A DNA stretch of 64,000 bases from Cryptomeria japonica (lineage: Eukaryota > Streptophyta > Pinopsida > Cupressales > Cupressaceae), in the NCBI RefSeq assembly GCF_030272615.1, contig NC_081414.1, positions 910,785,009-910,849,008 on the forward strand, read 5' to 3'. Numbering within the stretch: position 1 is the first letter of the stretch; each line of letters begins with the position of its first letter. Under the pieces are notes generated by a model that ran no database searches, was not told the DNA's origin, and saw only the letters and a list, made by a program, of their open reading frames with translations. The translations under genes and the position numbers were made by a program. Of this stretch, positions 57,501 to 64,000 are shown piece by piece.

Positions 57501-60500
57501 TGTTCTACCAACACACCTGTATGGAAAAGGCTACTTAATCATGAAGCAAATGGGATATGGTAGTAAAGGACCTATTGGAAAACGCAAAGGAGTCACTGAA
57601 CCTATAGATCTTCCTTCACAACCTAACAGAAACAAAGCAGGATTAGGTTCTAAACTCACGTTCCTATTGAAACAGCCGCCACATATAACTACAAAACCTC
57701 AATGGAAGGAAAAGAAGAAGTACAAAGAAGAATCCTGGCAAGAAGCACTTTTTGAATCAGCAGAAACAATCCGCAAGGCACGGGAACGTCAAGATCAGAA
57801 GTTACATCAGGAAAAGCTTCTAAGTCATAAGAAGGCCCTATCTATAGTAGTAGCTCATATTCAAACACCAATATCTCAAGAACAAATCGTGTCATCTCCA
57901 GATATCATTATCCCTCCCCGAGGAAGCACAGTCTATGAACAAATCCAGCAAGTAGAAGACGGATCTGATACAGAATCTACAAAAACCATCAAAATGGTAT
58001 CCATTATCAAAGATTTGTTTTCACCATACAACACACCTGTTTACAGCACAGATAGAATATGGGATGATGCCTATGAGACAGATTCCAATGAATATGAATG
58101 GGGTACCTGCTCCAATGCTACTACTGATATCCTGGATGATACTGATTCTATATCCCTTTCTCAAGAAGAACATAACGCAGAAGATAGACCTCTTGAATTT
58201 GGACCACAAAATATCTATGACGCCCAGGAAAGCGAACAGAAACATTATGAACAAGTCTATGTGGAGAATGATACCATTGAGGACTTCGATGAAATCCTGG
58301 ACTTCTTTAAAACCAAGACCCATCCTGATGAAAACTCTATCCTAACACTTACAGTCGCCGAGCTTGATCCACCCAACGATTCCTTACCGCTTGTCTTTCC
58401 TGACCTCATCGACTGGGACGAACCTGAAATCCATGATATACCAATTTTCCCAAATGATGCATCTATTATCCATTACCTATGTACTATAAATCCTGAAACA
58501 GGCTCTACCAGTGAACAAAATAACGATATCTATCAATCAGGGAGTGCCAAGTCTCTCAGTCGCAAAAATACAACAAATAAAGGATCTGATGCTGAAAACC
58601 AGTCAATGGCAACTCTAGATCATAAAAAAATTAAAATAAAGGACGCATCTGAGGGTGAAAACCTTTTTAAGGCACCTAACGATGGGAGACTTGACACTCT
58701 TCCTGAGCACTTTCATGAGCGATCACCCATTTTGATTGAGCCCACTCAATCAATCAACATTGGTACAACAAAAGCAGCCAGAAACATACAACTTGCAGAA
58801 TCTCTAATAGAGGAAGAAAGATCGGCATTCATCATCTTCTTTAAAGGACAACAAATCAACTTTGCTTGGTCATATGCTAATATGCCCGGAATAGATCCAC
58901 ACTTAATCATGCATCACTTATCCATCTCTTCAGGAGTTAAACTAGTCAAGCAAAAGCTACGAAAGATGAATCCACAGGTGGCACTCATGGTCAAAACTGA
59001 ACTAAAGAAATTATTAGATGTTGGATTCATCCGACCCATTGACTATGCAGAATGGATTTCCAACATCGTTCCAGTATCAAAACCAGATGGTAGTATCAGA
59101 ATCTGCACTGACTTCAAAGACGTCAACAAAGTTTGCCCAAAGGATGACTTTTCTCTGCCAAGTATCGACATAATTGTAGATCTCACAGCAAGCCATGCAA
59201 TGCTCTCACTAATGGACGGTTTCTCAGGCTATAATCAAATCAAAATAGCTCCAGAAGATCAAGATAAACCAGCATTCACCTGTCCTTGGGGAACGTACTG
59301 TTGGAATGTTATGCCTTTTGGCTTAAAGAATGCAGGGGCCACTTATCAAAGAGCAATGACTACAATATTCTATGACATGATGCACACATTTATGGAAGAC
59401 TATGTGGATAACTTATTAGCTAAATCCTTCACCAGAGCAGAACATCTTGGCATCCTGACAAAGATTTTTGATCAATTGGAGAAATTCCAAGTCAGGCTTA
59501 ACCCTAAGAAGTGTGTCTTTGGGGTTACATCAGGCAAGTTACTAGGCTATATAGTCTCAGCTAAAGGTATTGAAGTAGATCCAGCAAAGGTACAAGCCAT
59601 CATGGACATGCCACCACCACAGAATATCAGTCAACTCAAATCTCTACAGGGACGACTTCAATCCATCAGACGATTCATTGCTCAGCTAGCCGATAAAAGT
59701 CTACCATTTAACCATTTGCTACACAAAAATGTACCATTCAAATGGGAGGCTAAGTGTGCAGAATCTTTTTATCAAATCAAACAGTACCTGATGAATCCAC
59801 CAGTTTTGGTACCACCAGTCGCAGGAAAGCCTCTTATGTTATATATCTCAACAATAGGTATATCACTGGGGGCATTATTGGCACAAGAAGATCAACAAGG
59901 AAAGGAACACGCCATATATTACATCAGTAGGACATTGAATGGCTATGAACTCAACTATACATTCATTGAAAAGGCTTGTTTGACAGTGGTCTTCACATCT
60001 CAGAAGTTCCGCCATTATATGCTAGCACACACCATCAAGCTAGTCGCAAAAATTGATCCTCTCAAATATCTACTCAGTAAGGCGGCTCTTATAGGCCGAT
60101 TGGCTAAATGGGTCATGATTCTCAGTGAATTTGACATCCAATACACAGAAAGATGAGCAATCAAAGGACAAGCAATTGCAGATCAACTGGCTGAAGCACC
60201 GCTCCCAGGAAAACACACCATGGAGATCGAATTTCCAGACAGGGACGTTCTTGCTCTTTCTACCAAACACTGAACCCTATACTTTGACAGATCCTATACA
60301 CAACATGGTTCAGGGGCTGGCATTCTATTCATTACCCCTAAAGGACACACGATGCCAAGATCATATCGGCTTATATTTCCATGCACAAATAATGTGGCTG
60401 AATATGAGGCATTGGTCATAGGCATCAAAATGTCCGTAGAATGGAAAATCACAGAGCTAAAAGTCTATGGAGACTCACAATTGGTCATCAATCAAATCAA

Positions 60501-62022
60501 TAACAACTATCAGACAAAGGACGATAAGCTACTACCCTACAAACGAATGGTGGATGACTTCAAACAGTATTTTGTGCACATCACCTTTGAGCAAATACCA
60601 AGGTTGAACAACAAAGCAGTCGATGCAATGGCTACAATCGCCTCACTACTACAAATTCCAGAGCAACAGAGTCGTTACGAGTTCCTGGTAGAGCAACTGT
60701 TCTCCCCCGCCTATGACCACTCTGAATCCCATGTTATCTATGCCTTGACTGGTTCAGATTCTCTGTTATATGGACCAATATACAACTATCTCAAGCATAA
60801 TATCTTACCCATTGACCAATCCCGTAACCAAAAATGTAACTTTATTCAACAAGCTACCCGTTATACCCTTACTGCCGATACATTGTATCGTCGAGGTCTC
60901 GATGGTACTCTTCTTCGTTGCCTTGATCGTAATGATTCCGATTTTGCTTTACACGAACTTCACGAAGGTATTTGTGGCACACATTCAAGTGGCACTACTC
61001 TTGCTAAAAAACTTCTAAGGATGGGATACTACTGGCCTACAATGGAGAAAGACTCATATCATTTCGCCAAGAAATGTCCTAAATGCCAGATCCATGGTAA
61101 TCTGATACATGCACCAGCACAAGAACTGGAGCCATTTACAACATCCTGGCCCTTTTGTCAGTGGGGACTAGACCTCGTTGGCAAAATTCATCCTTCATCA
61201 TCAAATGGACACAAGTTCATTATAACCGCAACAGAATACTTTACCAAATGGATAGAAGCAGTTCCCATGACCACAGTGACTGGGAAACAAATTGCCTCTT
61301 TTATCCTCAATTATCTAATCTGCAGATATGGTATTCCAAATTCCATCATCACAGATAATGGACGGCCCTTCAAGAATCAAGATGTCCAAGAACTATGTGA
61401 GAAATTCAAAATCCAACATAGGTTCTCTACACCATACTACCCACAGGGAAATGGTCAAGCGGAAGCATCTAACAAGACAATACTGAAAATCCTCAAGAAA
61501 ACAGTGAATGATGCAGGCAAAGATTGGCATGTACAACTCAATCCCGCACTTTGGGCATACAGAACCAGCATCCGCACACCTACAGGAGCAACACCATACT
61601 CATTGGTATATGGATCAGAAGTTATTTTACCCCTGGAGGTAGAGATTCCATCTCTCAGAGTCTCTTTGAAAGGCTTAATCCCAGATGAAGAGTATCGAGT
61701 TAACCGACTGCAAGAACTTGAGCTATTAGATGAAAGACACCAACATGCTTATACTCATCTCAAAGCATATCAGCAACGCATGTGCAGGAGCTACAATCAC
61801 AAGGTCATTCCCTGCAACTTCAAGGTTGGTGACCTAGTCCTTAAAGAGAATCCAAGAAATCAGCAAGATCGAGAAAAGAAAGGGAAATTTGAACCTAACT
61901 GGTTGGGTCCCTATGTTATCATATCAGTTTATGGATCAGGTGCCTATCAGCTAACAAATTCTGAAGGAGAGGTGCTTGACGAACCAACTAACAACATCCA
62001 TCTGAAAAGGTACTATACTTAA
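54556..62022 (+). pseudogene. Tat III gag-pol, single frame with six stop codons
   Basis: One frame runs 7.5 kb from MPVTRSQQDK to TAA 62,020, broken by stops at 54,664, 55,519, 57,184, 57,451, 60,154 and 60,271 but by no frameshift. Gag has IPEQH repeats (54,870-54,990), the capsid domain (55,120-55,640) and the knuckle CDFHRNKGHRTNEC (about 56,134). Protease has VLIDGGAGLNICT (about 56,782) and ILGRPWI. A G-patch-like segment (MKQMGYGSKGPIGKRKGV, 57,541) precedes RT. RT has DFKDVNKVCPKDDF and LMDGFSGYNQI, but YVDN instead of YVDD at 59,401. A classic RNase H is followed by a second, archaeal-type RNase H (60,270-60,650: NNVAEYEALVIG, YGDSQLVINQ). Integrase keeps its HHCC site (60,955-61,085) and D, D, E (WGLDLVGK, ITDNGRPF, GQAEASNK). 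Dual RNase H without chromodomain marks the Tat lineage. Confidence 0.93.
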
Positions 62023-63288
62023 GTGGCCTAGTGCACGGAAGAAAGCCAAAATTAAAAAAAATTAAAAAATCAAAAAAATCAAAAAATCCAGAAAAAGCAA
62101 AAACAAAGAGTACAAATAAAAACAAATGGTGAAAACCTGGTAAATAGGTGCTCTTGTGAAAGAACGGCTCCTCTATCTATCTCCATGCCATCTTATCCAT
62201 CAAAACACTATCGGCCATCCCCCGACACTTAGCATATATTCATTCAGGATATACTTAACGTAGTCACTATCCTAGGTTATCCATCTATATCTATCCTCTT
62301 ACCACATCCCACCATGGCTTGGTAATCACTGTACGTGATCATATCAAGAGGCACACTCAGCTAGGGGCATTAATTGGTTCAAAAACTTGCAACCATTCAA
62401 GACATCAAGGCTATCTGCAAAACTCAACAGCTCGACATCCAACAAACAAAACTATACTTCATCGCCAAAACCAAAACATAACAATTCACACAAATACCAA
62501 GGATGGATGATTTTCTGAAGTACTACATGTTGCATTCTTGCATAAAGTCTTGACTAGTTTTGCATTTTGAACTTTTTGAATTATTGGATTCTCTTCCTTG
62601 TCTCACTAAATGCTTCACAGCTAGAGGTCAAGAGGAATTTCCAATATTTTCTTAGTCCTCTGTCTGGGAGGCGATCACTTGTACTATGTGAAACCTTGCC
62701 TCGAGATGTGATACATCGAATATCACTGAAGGCCTGATTCCACTTCACGCATATAAATGATCTAATCTTGTCTGTTTACGCAATACGCACTCAGGTCGTC
62801 CTAGTTCAATTATACCTTGACGCTTGTGCTATCTTGCAAAATCAAAAAAACATGTAAATTTTTTTCAGGTCATTATGGTTTAATTATACCATTGTGCTTG
62901 TATAAATTTTCAACATATCCAAAATTCAATAAATGCTCAATGATGATATCTACAAAGAAAGCAAACAAATGGTTATATTGGATGGCAAATACAGAATGAG
63001 GATGCTACCAAAAACATAGTTGCATATCATTTTTTTACATTAGCTGCATATCATTTTTTTAATTAGCTACATATCCTATCATTTTACATGTTTTACATAT
63101 CATTTAAACATCATGGCATATCATATTACATTCAGTTGCCTATCAAATCATACATCTCCATTTCAAGATACATCTCACAGCATATAAAAGCATACATCCT
63201 ACATCATACATTACATCATATATTTAAGCATTACATCATCACATCAAATAAATACATCCATATCAACATATCACATGATCAAAAATGG

Positions 63289-63290
<2 letters not shown>
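62023..63290 (+). other. 3' noncoding region of Tat III
   Basis: An A-rich AAAATCAAAAAA stretch (62,045-62,125) and the GTGAAAACCTGGTAAATAGG motif (62,128) match Tat I. Then come low-complexity CATATCATTT-type words (63,020-63,260). No gene is seen. Confidence 0.55.

Positions 63291-63328
<38 letters not shown>
63291..63328. repeat. AT microsatellite
   Basis: Uninterrupted AT run between pol 3' noncoding sequence and the antisense gene. Confidence 0.9.
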
Positions 63329-63330
<2 letters not shown>

Positions 63331-63422
63331 AAACTTATCAAAATGTACAAAATGTGTCAAAACTGTGTCTAGTACAAAGAATAACAATGATCCAAAAATA
63401 CAACAGAGACCATGTCTCTCAA

Positions 63423-64000
63423 GTATGACTATCTCCTGATGGAGATGGTCTCACTCCAGATACACCTGCCCCTGGATCTCCAGGAGGGTCCTGTCTTGGT
63501 GGACCAGTGACACCTCAGCTCTCCGACCGTGAGCCAGTAGCTCGAGATCGGCTGGATCTCGACTAAGCAAAACTCTCAACTCGCCGATCCCTAGGTACTA
63601 CAGCCTCGTAGTGTCGCCTGTAATACTCTGCCTCTTGGGCTCTTAGTGCCAGCTCTCTCAGGGTGTCTCTCATGGGACCACCCGCCGCTGCTCTCTGCAT
63701 GCTGGCCACCACCTCCTCCACTCGTCCGCGCCGCTCTATCTCGGTATCTCGCTCACTAGTCGACTGAGAAATCTGTTGTTGATCGATCAAAATCTGCGCC
63801 TGCACCTGCTACATAGTAATCTACAAGGTCCGGATCTAGGCATCCTCCATATGTCCTGGGACCCGAACCCGTAGTGGTACCTGTGCTGGAGGAACCCCTC
63901 CCACTCGGCCTGTCCTCAGTGCTGGAGGTGGGAGCACATTTGTCCTCCTCCTCTGAGCTGGTCGCATGGCCTCCTCTGCACCACCCACTACAGCTAACAC
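63423..64000 (-). pseudogene. C-terminal part of the Tat III antisense gene
   Basis: On the minus strand one frame reads from the window edge through MRPAQRRRTNVLPPPALRTG and a Gln/Glu/Arg-rich coiled coil (QAQILIDQQQISQSTSERDT; LRELALRAQEAEYYRRHYEA). It ends in a Pro/Gly/Ser tail with GPPRQDPPGDPGAG. TAG stops interrupt it at 63,563 and several points above 63,805. Position and style match the C-terminal part of the Tat I antisense gene at 1,888-2,240. The PMD part would lie beyond the window. Confidence 0.65.

Overview
This window reads as nuclear DNA of a seed plant with a large, repeat-packed genome; a gymnosperm is my best guess, as an inference only. I see no intact host gene, rRNA or tRNA gene. 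Nearly everything is a transposable element or its debris: Tat-lineage Ty3/gypsy elements with LTRs over 1 kb, two Ty1/copia elements, a plant L1-type LINE, a DNA-transposon-like gene with an intron, and long AT-rich tandem arrays. Most old copies carry nonsense changes that look like C-to-T or G-to-A transitions, as expected for methylated plant repeats. Layout: 1-5,703 is the 3' half of a Tat element (Tat I): the end of pol, a spliced antisense gene with a plant mobile domain (PMD), an 84-bp tandem repeat, a polypurine tract and the 3' LTR. 5,704-12,411 holds a long decayed gene of unknown family (about 7.6-10.7 kb) with repeat-rich flanks. 12,412-13,854 is a Tat LTR in minus orientation. 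13,855-15,300 is a decayed Tat gag. 15,300-19,477 is a decayed LINE. 19,478-26,280 is a non-autonomous Tat derivative (Tat II): it keeps the 5' LTR, the tRNA-Lys primer site, a leader and gag ends, but a Pro/Ser/His-rich reading frame stands where pol should be. 26,281-50,037 is a composite region: a decayed transposase gene on the plus strand (27.5-30.6 kb), arrays of a CCCCTTAAGCC-containing repeat (31.0-39.3 kb, and inverted at 47.5-49.9 kb), and a decayed minus-strand gene of at least six exons (40.7-47.2 kb). A young full-length Ty1/copia element (31,215-38,371) and a gutted minus-strand copia element (42,582-46,760) sit inside it. 50,038 to the window end is Tat III: 5' LTR, a 3-kb leader with a 21-bp-period array, and a gag-pol frame uninterrupted by frameshifts but broken by six stop codons, then the start of an antisense gene. 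The copia element at 31-38 kb is the only element that looks potentially active. Its LTRs differ by two substitutions and one CT-repeat length change, the 5-bp target duplication TGTCC is intact, and its 1,377-codon polyprotein is open. Its leader holds two unusual features: four copies of a 21-nt hairpin, one with compensatory base changes, and an antisense fragment of a plant UBX-domain gene. The strongest unexplained signal is the 21-bp-period array in the Tat III leader, where a conserved TAGCGC core alternates with unrelated spacers in strict register.
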